Source: Campylobacteraceae bacterium
GTDB taxonomy: Bacteria > Campylobacterota > Campylobacteria > Campylobacterales > Campylobacteraceae
Reading direction: 5' to 3'
DNA length: 5,660 nt
NCBI GenBank assembly: GCA_031256525.1
Contig: JAIRQK010000060.1
Span: 1-5,660, forward strand
Part shown: piece by piece, positions 1 to 5,660 of the stretch
Layout of the letters: each line of letters opens with the position of its first letter
How positions within the stretch are numbered: the stretch's first letter is position 1
Made by a program: the position numbers and the translations under genes
The notes under the pieces: model-generated
What the model was told of the DNA's origin: nothing
Seen by the model: the letters and a program-made list of their open reading frames with translations, nothing else
Databases searched by the model: none

Positions 1-1444
1 AAAATTTGCAAGGATTCCAGTTTTTGACCCTTCGACTCCTCAAGAGGCTTATGATATGACAAAAGAGGCGATAAAGCTATCAAAATTATTTGAAACAATA
101 GTAATGCTTCGTCCTGTTATGAGAGTTTGCCACGCAAGAGAGATTTGTGAGGTTACTCAAAATCATGAATTTACCCCACAAAGTGCAAATTTTCAAAAAA
201 ATGCTACAAGATGGGCTGCTGTACCGCGTGCAACAAGATATCCTCAAGGCGTAGAACAACTAAAAAGAGTTGTTGAACTTGAAAATTATAACTATGAAAA
301 CTACATAAAACCAAAACTAAAAGAGCTAAAAAATAGAAAAATCTTAGCAATTACAAGTGGTGTTGCTGATGGTTATGTAAAAGAGTGTGTTGGTGAACTT
401 AACTTAGATGTAGATATCCTAAAAATAGATATGCCTTACCCTCTTCCAAAACAAAAGATTGAAAAACTTTTTAAAAACTATGAAAAAGTTATCATATTTG
501 AGGAGACTTACCCGTGTATTGAAGAGCAGTTAAGTAGTCCAAAAATTCACGGAAAATTAACTGATGATGTACATAAAATAGATGAGTTTACTAAAGAAAA
601 AGTTTTAAATACTTTTATAAAACTTAGCGTTTTCAAAGAGAAAAATAGATACGACAATAGACCTTATGAGGAAAAACTACCACCAAGACAACCAAATCTC
701 TGTCCGGGCTGTCCACATCGCAATCTGTTTTATGCTATTAAAAAAACATTTCGTGATAAAAGTTCAATTTTCTCTTCAGATATTGGCTGTTATACATTGG
801 GTCTTAATCAAAAAGCAATTGATTCCTATCTTTGTATGGGAGCAAGTATATCTATGGCAAGTGGCTACAGTATCGCTCATCCAGAAAAAATAACGGTTGC
901 TACTTTGGGTGATAGTACATTTTTACATAGCGGAATTGCACCTTTGGTAAATGCAGTTGCACAAAATCATAGATTTATTTTAATTATTATGGATAATTCA
1001 ACAACTGCGATGACAGGAAGACAAACGACTCCGGAAGTATTAAATCCAAGTAAGATTAATATCAAAAAAATAGTTGAAGGTTGTGGTGTAGAGTGTATTG
1101 AGTATGTTTATACTCCAAATATAAAAGAGACTATCGCATTTACAAAAAAACTCAAAAAAACATATGAAGAGAGTACATCGCCTATTGTTGCAGTATTTAA
1201 AGAGTTTTGTATTCTTGATAAAACTCGCTCAACTGAATTTTTGCCAAAAATTTACTCACAAGTAAATCAAGATAAATGCACAACTTGTAATGTTTGTATG
1301 ACAGAATATAGTTGTCCAGCATTCTTCTATAATGAAAACAATAAAGTCGATATTGACCCATTTTTGTGTGTTGGTTGCAGTGCATGTATTGACGGACTTT
1401 GTCCAACAAATGCTTTTGAAGAAGTGAAAAGAGGTGAATCATGA
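1..1444 (+). CDS. iorA: Indolepyruvate:ferredoxin oxidoreductase, alpha subunit (5' partial)
   Basis: The large subunit of indolepyruvate:ferredoxin oxidoreductase converts aryl-pyruvates plus CoA to aryl-acetyl-CoA and CO2 while reducing ferredoxin, in the cytoplasm. The frame is open from base 2, so the N-terminus lies outside the window; the ATG at 56 is internal, since the codons before it encode the family-like stretch DPSTPQEAYDMT. About 480 residues are visible, and family length suggests 100 or more are missing. Visible parts in order are the end of the pyrimidine-binding domain (RPVMRVCHAR), the linker, CPGCPH (701-718), and the thiamine-diphosphate site from GDST (908) to DNSTTAMTG (992). 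The C-terminal ferredoxin domain has two cysteine clusters, CTTCNVC with a following CP (from 1277) and CVGCSAC with a following CP (from 1367), fitting two [4Fe-4S] centres. The stop overlaps iorB by four bases. The family is certain; the preferred substrate (indole-, phenyl- or hydroxyphenylpyruvate) is not. Confidence 0.95.
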   Translation, partial: KFARIPVFDPSTPQEAYDMTKEAIKLSKLFETIVMLRPVMRVCHAREICEVTQNHEFTPQSANFQKNATRWAAVPRATRYPQGVEQLKRVVELENYNYENYIKPKLKELKNRKILAITSGVADGYVKECVGELNLDVDILKIDMPYPLPKQKIEKLFKNYEKVIIFEETYPCIEEQLSSPKIHGKLTDDVHKIDEFTKEKVLNTFIKLSVFKEKNRYDNRPYEEKLPPRQPNLCPGCPHRNLFYAIKKTFRDKSSIFSSDIGCYTLGLNQKAIDSYLCMGASISMASGYSIAHPEKITVATLGDSTFLHSGIAPLVNAVAQNHRFILIIMDNSTTAMTGRQTTPEVLNPSKINIKKIVEGCGVECIEYVYTPNIKETIAFTKKLKKTYEESTSPIVAVFKEFCILDKTRSTEFLPKIYSQVNQDKCTTCNVCMTEYSCPAFFYNENNKVDIDPFLCVGCSACIDGLCPTNAFEEVKRGES

Positions 1445-1980
1445 AATATCAAGTCGTAATTTCTGGATTTGGTGGGCAAGGAGTTGTTTTTTTAGTTAAG
1501 GTTTTAAGCATTGCGTCAAATTTAAAAAATCTAAAATTTATTGGAACTGAAAATCACGGTATGAGTCAACGAGGAGGCTCTGTTTCATGCTATGTAAAAA
1601 TAGGTGATTTTTTTGCCCCTTCAATCGATAAAGGACAAGCTGACCTATTAATTGCACTTGAAGCTAATGAAGGACTTAGAAATATTCAGTTTTTGCGACA
1701 AGATATGGGTGAAATTGCTATCAATGCAGATAAAAATTTTCCAAATTTAAAATATAAAACCATAAAAATTGATGTTTTTGAAAAAGCAAAAAACAGAGAA
1801 CTGCCAATACAAGCATTGAATGTGTATATGCTGGGGGTTGTTTTAGCAAAAATAGAAAATTTTCCATTTTCTCAAAATGAAATTGAAGAGGCTATAAGAG
1901 TTATGAATAAGAGTGTGGCAGATGAGAATATCGCTGTTTTACACAAAGCAATAGATGATGCAAATAAGGAGATTAAATGA
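1441..1980 (+). CDS. iorB: Indolepyruvate:ferredoxin oxidoreductase, beta subunit
   Basis: The small subunit partners IorA and corresponds to the gamma domain of pyruvate:ferredoxin oxidoreductases, the part that helps bind CoA and completes the active site. At 179 residues it has the usual length for stand-alone IorB. It opens with the glycine-rich GFGGQG (residues 9-14), followed by the family signature TENHGMSQRGG (36-46). No cysteine cluster is present, as expected, because the iron-sulfur centres are on IorA. The ATG lies in the iorA stop (ATGA overlap) and is preceded by AGAGGTG at 1430-1436, so the two subunits should be translationally coupled and made in matched amounts. Its own stop overlaps the next gene in the same way. 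Confidence 0.95.
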   Translation: MKYQVVISGFGGQGVVFLVKVLSIASNLKNLKFIGTENHGMSQRGGSVSCYVKIGDFFAPSIDKGQADLLIALEANEGLRNIQFLRQDMGEIAINADKNFPNLKYKTIKIDVFEKAKNRELPIQALNVYMLGVVLAKIENFPFSQNEIEEAIRVMNKSVADENIAVLHKAIDDANKEIK

Positions 1981-3278
1981 TCTGGTCAATAGAAGAGTCG
2001 CTGCCAAGAGAGAAATTGAGGCAAATTCAAACCTCAAGATTGATAGAGACAGTGTCAAAAGTTTATGCAAATGTACCACTTTACAAAAAAAAGTTTGATG
2101 AAATTGGGTTAAAGCCTGAGGATATCAAATCAATAGATGACATCAGCAAACTTCCATTTACAAAAAAACAAGATTTGAGAGATAGCTATCCTTTTGGTCT
2201 TTTTGCTGTTCCAAATTCGCAACTTGTGCGTATTCACTCTTCAAGTGGCACAACAGGTAAGCCAACAGTCGTTGGATATACCAAAAACGATATAAATGTG
2301 TGGGCTGAAGGCATTGCTAGAGTGCTTACTATGGGTGGTGTTACAAATAATGATATAGTTCATATAGCTTATGGATATGGGCTTTTTACAGGTGGTCTTG
2401 GGCTTCATGATGGAGCTACGCTTGTTGGAGCTACAGTAGTGCCAAGTTCTGGAGGATTTACCTCAAGACAAGCTATGCTTATGAAAGATTTTGGTGCAAC
2501 GGCTTTAGCTTGTACACCAACATTTGCTATGCATATATTGGAAACAGCTGAACAAGAGGGTTATGATATAAATAGGGATTTTAAACTCAAATGTGGAATT
2601 TTTGGAGCAGAACCTACAAGCAGAGGCTTAAAAGATGAACTTGCTAAAAGATGGGGCATTAGTTATCACGATATATATGGACTCTCTGAAATAATAGGTC
2701 CGGGAGTTGCTGGAAGTTGTAAACATAGTAATGATTTGCATATATTTGAAGACCATTTTTATCCAGAAATTATAGACCCTGAAACATTAAAACCTCTGCC
2801 TTATGGTGAAAAAGGTGAGCTTGTTATAACATCTTTAACAAAAGAGGCTTTACCAATCATAAGATACAGAACCGGTGATGTTACTATTTTAAATGCTGAA
2901 CTATGTGATTGTGGTAGAACGCAAATTAAGATGAAAAACATTATGGGTAGAGTTGATGATATGCTTATTGTAAATGGTGTTAATGTGTTTCCATCGCAAG
3001 TTGAACATGCACTTTCAAACATAAAAGAGATTACGCTTAATTATCAAATTATCGTTGAAAAAAAAGGGTATCTTGATAAACTTGAGGTTATGGTCGAAGT
3101 TACCGAAGATATGCCAATGGATAGCATAGGTGCTTTGGAACAACTACAGAAGAAAATCCAAGCTGAGCTACTAAATAGTCTTTTCATACATTCAAGCATT
3201 AAACTTGTTGAACCAAGAACTATAGAACGCTCACAAGGCAAAGCGGTTAGAGTAATTGATAAAAGGAGTTTAAAATGA
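1977..3278 (+). CDS. paaK: Phenylacetate-CoA ligase (AMP-forming, PaaK family)
   Basis: This adenylate-forming enzyme joins an aryl acid such as phenylacetate or indoleacetate to CoA using ATP, giving AMP and pyrophosphate. At 433 residues it is typical of PaaK. Motifs in order are the phosphate-binding loop SSSGTTGKP (88-96), YGLSE (234-238), YRTGD (297-301) with the ribose-binding aspartate, a CDCGRT segment (310-315), and the C-terminal domain ending in SQGKAVRVIDKR, where Lys422 sits at the position of the catalytic lysine. AAGGAG at 1966-1971, five bases before the ATG, fixes the start, which overlaps the iorB stop. Lying directly behind iorAB, it probably exchanges the aryl-acetyl-CoA that IorAB makes or uses with the free acid, rather than feeding an aerobic ring-cleavage pathway: no paaABC-type genes are visible. 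Exact substrate is inferred from the neighbours. Confidence 0.93.
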   Translation: MIWSIEESLPREKLRQIQTSRLIETVSKVYANVPLYKKKFDEIGLKPEDIKSIDDISKLPFTKKQDLRDSYPFGLFAVPNSQLVRIHSSSGTTGKPTVVGYTKNDINVWAEGIARVLTMGGVTNNDIVHIAYGYGLFTGGLGLHDGATLVGATVVPSSGGFTSRQAMLMKDFGATALACTPTFAMHILETAEQEGYDINRDFKLKCGIFGAEPTSRGLKDELAKRWGISYHDIYGLSEIIGPGVAGSCKHSNDLHIFEDHFYPEIIDPETLKPLPYGEKGELVITSLTKEALPIIRYRTGDVTILNAELCDCGRTQIKMKNIMGRVDDMLIVNGVNVFPSQVEHALSNIKEITLNYQIIVEKKGYLDKLEVMVEVTEDMPMDSIGALEQLQKKIQAELLNSLFIHSSIKLVEPRTIERSQGKAVRVIDKRSLK

Positions 3279-3697
3279 AATATTTTGTACAACAATTGAC
3301 AGTATTTTTAGAAAATAAGCCGGGGGAACTCGCATCTTTTACAAAGATTTTAAGTGATAAAAATGTAAATATAAAATCTGTTATTTTAGTAGAATCAACG
3401 GATTTTGGGCTTGTCCGTGCCATAGTAGACAATCCCCAAAAAGCAAAAGCTGTACTTGAAAGTGCTGGACTTAGTGTAAGATTAGCCAATGTTATAGCGG
3501 TTAAAATTAAAGATGAAGTTGGAAGTTTCAATCGCATAGTTTCCGCTTTAAGTCAAAATAACATCAATATACTATATGCATATAGCTTCTATGAAAGTGA
3601 CAGTGGTATATTTATTTTCAGTGTAGATGAGCTGCAAAAAGGTGTAGATGTGCTTTTAAAAGCCGGTGAAAACATTTTAGAAGCTGAATATTTTTAA
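3275..3697 (+). CDS. Protein with two tandem ACT domains, probable amino-acid sensor
   Basis: A 140-residue protein made of two ACT repeats and nothing else. The first spans about residues 3-65 with the ligand-loop sequence ENKPGELA (13-20); the second spans about 72-138 with KDEVGSFNRI (79-88). ACT domains bind small ligands, most often amino acids, at the interfaces of paired domains. No catalytic or DNA-binding domain is present, so it is probably a stand-alone regulatory partner. Its ATG overlaps the paaK stop and has AAGGAG at 3263-3268, six bases upstream. The tight coupling to iorAB and paaK suggests that it senses an aromatic amino acid, or a related aryl compound, and modulates the ligase or oxidoreductase. 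That role is inference; the fold assignment is firm. Confidence 0.88.
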   Translation: MKYFVQQLTVFLENKPGELASFTKILSDKNVNIKSVILVESTDFGLVRAIVDNPQKAKAVLESAGLSVRLANVIAVKIKDEVGSFNRIVSALSQNNINILYAYSFYESDSGIFIFSVDELQKGVDVLLKAGENILEAEYF

Positions 3698-3708
3698 GGA
3701 TAACGAAT

Positions 3709-4173
3709 ATGGGTAAAAAAATTTTATATATTGATATGGATAATGTTCTTGTTGACTTTGAGTCTGGAATTTTGAAATTAGACGAAAAAACAAAAAAAGA
3801 GTATGAAGGTCATCTTGATGATGTCCCAAATCTTTTTTCACTTATGAAACCTATGCCTGATGCTATTGATTGTGTTAAAAAATTATCTCCTTATTTTGAT
3901 ATGTACATACTATCAACCGCACCTTGGAATAACGACTCTGCGTGGTCAGATAAAGCTATGTGGGTCAAAAAGTATTTTGGATATGATAAAGATAATGTTT
4001 TTTACAAACGTCTTATCATCTCTCACCGTAAAGATTTAAACAAAGGCGACTTTTTAGTTGATGATAGAAAGAAAAATGGTGCTGGTGAGTTTAGTGGAGA
4101 ATTGATAGAGTTTGGAAGTGAAAAATTTCCAAATTGGAAAGTCGTTAGTGAATATTTGATGAAAAATGTTTAA
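3709..4173 (+). CDS. 5'(3')-deoxyribonucleotidase-like HAD phosphatase (NT5C family)
   Basis: A 154-residue cytosolic HAD-superfamily hydrolase resembling 5'(3')-deoxyribonucleotidases, which dephosphorylate deoxynucleoside monophosphates. Motif I is DMDNVLVDF with the nucleophile Asp9 and acid/base Asp11; motif II is ILSTAPW around residues 67-73; the lysine of motif III is probably in HRKDL (106-110); motif IV is DFLVDDR with Asp118 and Asp119 for magnesium. The small cap inserted after motif I is typical of this group, and there is no signal peptide. AAGGA at 3696-3700 lies eight bases before the ATG and overlaps the stop of the ACT gene, so the gene is probably the last member of the same transcript, but it has no obvious link to aryl-acid metabolism. 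True substrate is unknown: nucleotide salvage is the family default, and other phosphate esters are possible. Confidence 0.85.
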   Translation: MGKKILYIDMDNVLVDFESGILKLDEKTKKEYEGHLDDVPNLFSLMKPMPDAIDCVKKLSPYFDMYILSTAPWNNDSAWSDKAMWVKKYFGYDKDNVFYKRLIISHRKDLNKGDFLVDDRKKNGAGEFSGELIEFGSEKFPNWKVVSEYLMKNV

Positions 4174-4218
4174 ATAATGCAGATAGATAGTAAAATTAAA
4201 TGGGGGGAATAACAAGGC

Positions 4219-4395
4219 ATGTATAATTATGATAATTGTTTTCGCAAATATGTTGCTCGTCTAAATGACAAAGAAAACGATGCATTAAGCCACTGGGACA
4301 TTGTGTGCAATGCGTGGGAGACACAGCGACGGCGGAAAGTGCAAAAAAATACAAATGAAATAATTGAAAAAAAGTTGTATCTTTGCATTTTATAA
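4219..4395 (+). CDS. Possible small ORF of 58 codons, unknown; may not be a gene
   Basis: An ATG-to-TAA frame of 58 codons fits between the nucleotidase and the methylase, ending 15 bases before the methylase ATG. The product would begin MYNYDNCFRKYV and contain two Trp, three Cys and a basic stretch TQRRRKVQK; I do not recognise it. It is too short and lacks a clear helix-turn-helix, so I would not call it a controller (C) protein. Support for translation is poor: the only purine-rich stretch at useful distance is GGGGGGA at 4202-4208, about ten bases upstream. Consecutive CGA CGG CGG arginine codons differ from the AGA-rich neighbours. It could be a leader peptide, the stump of a gene cut when the module inserted, or a chance frame. 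The proposed methylase promoter lies inside its 3' end, which favours chance or remnant. Confidence 0.25.
   Translation: MYNYDNCFRKYVARLNDKENDALSHWDIVCNAWETQRRRKVQKNTNEIIEKKLYLCIL
4378..4386 (+). promoter_or_regulatory. Bacteroidota-type -7 element (TAnnTTTG) before the methylase
   Basis: The bases TATCTTTGC match the -7 consensus TAnnTTTG used by the primary sigma factor of Bacteroidota, including the following C that is often seen. It is 24 bases upstream of the methylase ATG, a sensible place for a short leader, and is preceded by an A-rich tract. No TTTG or TTG is present at the expected -33 position; the nearest TTG triplets (4364-4366 and 4375-4377) are too close. A normal host sigma-70 promoter is not obvious here either: TATAAA at 4391-4396 has TTGAAA upstream, but with a 21-base spacer. 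The match is short and could be chance. Confidence 0.35.
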
Positions 4396-4396
4396 A

Positions 4397-4401
4397 AAGG
4401 G
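4397..4401 (+). promoter_or_regulatory. Ribosome binding site of the methylase
   Basis: AAGGG ends nine bases before the ATG at 4411. Its position supports that start, which is independently supported by the match of the first residues (MAQVSKNKDLHKAK) to the N-terminus of M.EcoRI as I recall it. Confidence 0.6.
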
Positions 4402-4410
4402 TAATAAATT

Positions 4411-5463
4411 ATGGCACAAGTTTCAAAAAATAAAGATTTGCACAAAGCAAAAGATGCCAAGAAAGACGAGTTTTACACTCAATTATCCGATATTGAGCGA
4501 GAATTGAGGTCTTACAAAGGACACTTTAAAAACAAAGTGGTCTATTGCAATTGTGATGACCCCTACGAAAGCAACTTTTTTAAATATTTTGCACTGAATT
4601 TTAATCTTTTAGGGCTAAAAAAACTCATTGCGACTTGTTATATTGGGTCGCCAATTGCTAATACACTACTTTCTTTGTTTGACGATGAAAGCGAAGAAAA
4701 CAAGACAACAAGAGTACCGCACAAAATAGAAATTACCGAAATCCCAAATATAAACAATGACGGTGCGGTAGATTTGACTGATGTAGAGTTGTTGCTCGGC
4801 AGTAATAAAAATTACCTAACTCGCCTTAAAGGAGATGGCGATTTTCGTAGCAGAGAGTGTATTGAACTTTTGAAACAATCCGATATTGTGGTAACAAATC
4901 CACCGTTTTCGTTATTCAGAGAATATGTAGAACAATTAGTAAAATACGAAAAAGAATTTTTAATAATTGGAAATATTAATGCAATAACATACAAAGAAAT
5001 ATTTAAACTAATCAAAGAAAACAAGGCTTGGTTAGGCATAAATATGGGCAGAGGCATTTCAGGTTTTATCGTTCCCGACAAATACAAACTATATGGAACA
5101 GAAACACATATTGATAGTTTTGGGAATAGAATAATTTCAACAAACAATTGTTTGTGGCTAACAAATTTAGACACATCTAAACGACACGAAGACATTATTC
5201 TTTCTAAAACGTATTGCGGAAACGAAAGCGAATATCCTAAATTTGATAATTACAATGCTATTAATGTAAATAAAACCAAAGATATACCGATGGACTACAA
5301 TGGCGTTATGGGTGTTCCAATTACATTTTTACATAAGTTTAATCCTTCACAATTTGAGATAATAAAATTTCGTAAAGGCAATGATGACAAAGATTTATCA
5401 ATCAATGGAAAATGTCCGTATTTTAGAATTTTAAAAAAAAAAAAAAAGGTTATAAATAAATGA
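4411..5463 (+). CDS. ecoRIM: EcoRI-type adenine-specific DNA methyltransferase (M.EcoRI homologue)
   Basis: This enzyme transfers a methyl group from S-adenosylmethionine to adenine N6, protecting host DNA from the nuclease encoded next to it. It resembles M.EcoRI along its whole length. Shared blocks, from memory of that protein, include DEFYTQ (19-24), VVYCNCDDP (43-51), SNFFKYF, LGLKKLIA, GDGDFRS (141-147), the catalytic SDIVVTNPPFSLF with NPPF at 163-166, SGFIVP, NVNKTKDIP, DYNGVMGVPITFLHKFNP and LSINGKCPYFRIL near the end. At 350 residues it is about 24 longer than M.EcoRI; the extra length falls in the divergent stretch 78-140. The C-terminus is five lysines encoded by a long A run, then VINK. 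The stop overlaps the nuclease start (ATGA). The predicted target is GAATTC with the second A modified; this rests mainly on the nuclease homology, because the methylase family may have other specificities. Confidence 0.95.
   Translation: MAQVSKNKDLHKAKDAKKDEFYTQLSDIERELRSYKGHFKNKVVYCNCDDPYESNFFKYFALNFNLLGLKKLIATCYIGSPIANTLLSLFDDESEENKTTRVPHKIEITEIPNINNDGAVDLTDVELLLGSNKNYLTRLKGDGDFRSRECIELLKQSDIVVTNPPFSLFREYVEQLVKYEKEFLIIGNINAITYKEIFKLIKENKAWLGINMGRGISGFIVPDKYKLYGTETHIDSFGNRIISTNNCLWLTNLDTSKRHEDIILSKTYCGNESEYPKFDNYNAINVNKTKDIPMDYNGVMGVPITFLHKFNPSQFEIIKFRKGNDDKDLSINGKCPYFRILKKKKKVINK
5433..5447 (+). repeat. Homopolymer run of 15 A at the 3' end of the methylase gene
   Basis: Fifteen consecutive A, followed by GG, encode most of five lysines near the methylase C-terminus. 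Runs of this length are prone to polymerase slippage in DNA replication and in transcription. Behind it are stops in each frame: TAA 5453-5455, TAA 5457-5459 and the annotated TGA 5461-5463. A one-base gain or loss would therefore replace only the last few residues of the methylase and move its stop by a few bases relative to the nuclease ATG at 5460. The run could also be miscounted by sequencing; its exact length is uncertain for that reason. Confidence 0.9.
5445..5449 (+). promoter_or_regulatory. Probable ribosome binding site of the nuclease, fused to the A run
   Basis: AAAGG, made of the last A residues of the homopolymer plus GG, ends ten bases before the ATG at 5460. This spacing is slightly long, so expression may depend in part on ribosomes finishing the methylase at the overlapping stop. 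Confidence 0.5.
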
Positions 5464-5660
5464 AGAAAAATCAAACGGACAGATTAAGAGTAGAAAAAAT
5501 AAGAGGACAACGACCAAAGGAAATATTTGGCGAGGATGCTCAATTACACGATAAATCTGTAAATAGTTTTTCAAAGATTGTTTTTGAAACCTTGAAAAAA
5601 GATTTTCCTAATCTTGAATTTCGTTTTAGAGATAGTATTGAGAAAAAAGAAATTAATGAA
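5460..5660 (+). CDS. ecoRIR: EcoRI-like type II restriction endonuclease (3' partial)
   Basis: Only the first 67 codons are visible, and the frame is open to the right edge. The product begins MKKNQTDRLR and matches the N-terminal region of EcoRI endonuclease as I recall it: KKQSNRL near the start, then IFGDYAKAHDLAV against IFGEDAQLHDKSV here, then YPQLSFRYRDSI against FPNLEFRFRDSI, and TEINE against KEINE. About half of the positions agree, without large gaps, so homology is clear. EcoRI is 277 residues; the catalytic PD...ExK residues (Asp91, Glu111, Lys113 in EcoRI) lie beyond the window, so activity cannot be judged. The enzyme would act as a homodimer on GAATTC and leave 5' overhangs. 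The ATG overlaps the methylase TGA by four bases, and an in-frame TAA directly before it (5457-5459) rules out a longer start. Methylase and nuclease are clearly one operon. Confidence 0.9.
   Translation, partial: MKKNQTDRLRVEKIRGQRPKEIFGEDAQLHDKSVNSFSKIVFETLKKDFPNLEFRFRDSIEKKEINE

Larger units (their letters stand above)
4174..4410 (+). other. Gap between host operon and restriction-modification module
   Basis: These 237 bases separate the nucleotidase from the methylase and probably contain the left boundary of the acquired module. I see no convincing rho-independent terminator, no tRNA and no known repeat. The first part (to about 4280) is AT-rich like the host genes. The patch 4281-4340 contains 33 G or C among 60 bases, much more than its surroundings, and includes a short perfect inverted repeat, CATTG-tgtg-CAATG, at 4299-4312. 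The last part is A-rich and holds the putative methylase promoter and ribosome binding site. A short ORF covers most of the gap and is listed separately. Confidence 0.6.

Noticed and set aside
3247..3537. Reverse-strand open frame of 96 codons across the paaK-ACT junction
   Set aside because: It is antisense to conserved ACT and PaaK sequence, without ribosome binding site or recognisable motifs.
4174..4215. Terminator after the nucleotidase gene
   Set aside because: There is no stable GC hairpin followed by a T run here; read-through towards the methylase cannot be excluded.
4222..4227. TATAAT as a -10 box giving a long methylase leader
   Set aside because: It lies at the start of the small ORF in AT-rich sequence, with no -35-like bases at the right distance; too likely by chance to list.
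4388..4397. Palindrome TTTTATAAAA near the methylase start as a possible operator
   Set aside because: It consists only of A and T in an A-rich stretch, without a second copy nearby, so chance is the simpler explanation.
4227..4460. Reverse-strand open frame of 77 codons covering the gap and methylase start
   Set aside because: It has hydrophobic, Phe/Ser-rich, low-complexity content expected from the complement of A-rich DNA and overlaps the methylase N-terminus; nothing supports expression.
4812..5195. Reverse-strand open frame of 127 codons inside the methylase gene
   Set aside because: It lies opposite the conserved NPPF region, has no recognisable domain, and is a by-product of the composition of the real gene.
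1..5660. Absence of GAATTC in the window as a sign of site avoidance
   Set aside because: I found no GAATTC by eye, but only one or two would be expected in this length at this composition, so absence means little.

Overview
The window is AT-rich bacterial DNA. All five complete genes and both partial genes lie on the + strand. The left part has strong Shine-Dalgarno sequences of AAGGAG type placed 5 to 6 bases before its starts, which argues against Bacteroidota as host. A low-GC anaerobic or microaerophilic bacterium is likely; Campylobacterota is my best guess from base composition, codon style and operon type, but this is inference.

Region 1 (1-3697) is a tight metabolic operon. It holds the 3' part of iorA, then iorB (the two subunits of indolepyruvate:ferredoxin oxidoreductase), a PaaK-type phenylacetate-CoA ligase, and a small protein with two ACT domains. 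All three junctions are ATGA overlaps, in which the stop codon of one gene shares bases with the start of the next. Together they interconvert aryl-pyruvates, aryl-acetyl-CoAs and aryl-acetates, with the ACT protein a plausible amino-acid sensor. The pathway could run oxidatively (aromatic amino acid breakdown) or reductively (rebuilding aromatic amino acids from aryl acids); the sequence does not decide. A HAD-family 5'(3')-deoxyribonucleotidase follows after 11 bases (3709-4173).

Region 2 (4174-4410) is a 237-base gap with no recognised gene. It contains a doubtful 58-codon ORF, a patch of 55% GC, and just before the next gene a match to the -7 promoter element of Bacteroidota (TAnnTTTG).

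Region 3 (4411-5660, running off the right edge) is a type II restriction-modification system of EcoRI type. A full-length adenine methyltransferase closely resembling M.EcoRI is followed, with an ATGA overlap, by the first 67 codons of an EcoRI-like endonuclease. The order (methylase first) is the reverse of the classical EcoRI operon as I recall it. A run of 15 A lies at the methylase 3' end and abuts the likely ribosome binding site of the nuclease. Stop codons occur in all three frames just behind it, so slippage would barely change the methylase but would shift where its translation ends relative to the nuclease start. The module looks like horizontally acquired cargo placed downstream of housekeeping genes, possibly from a Bacteroidota donor.
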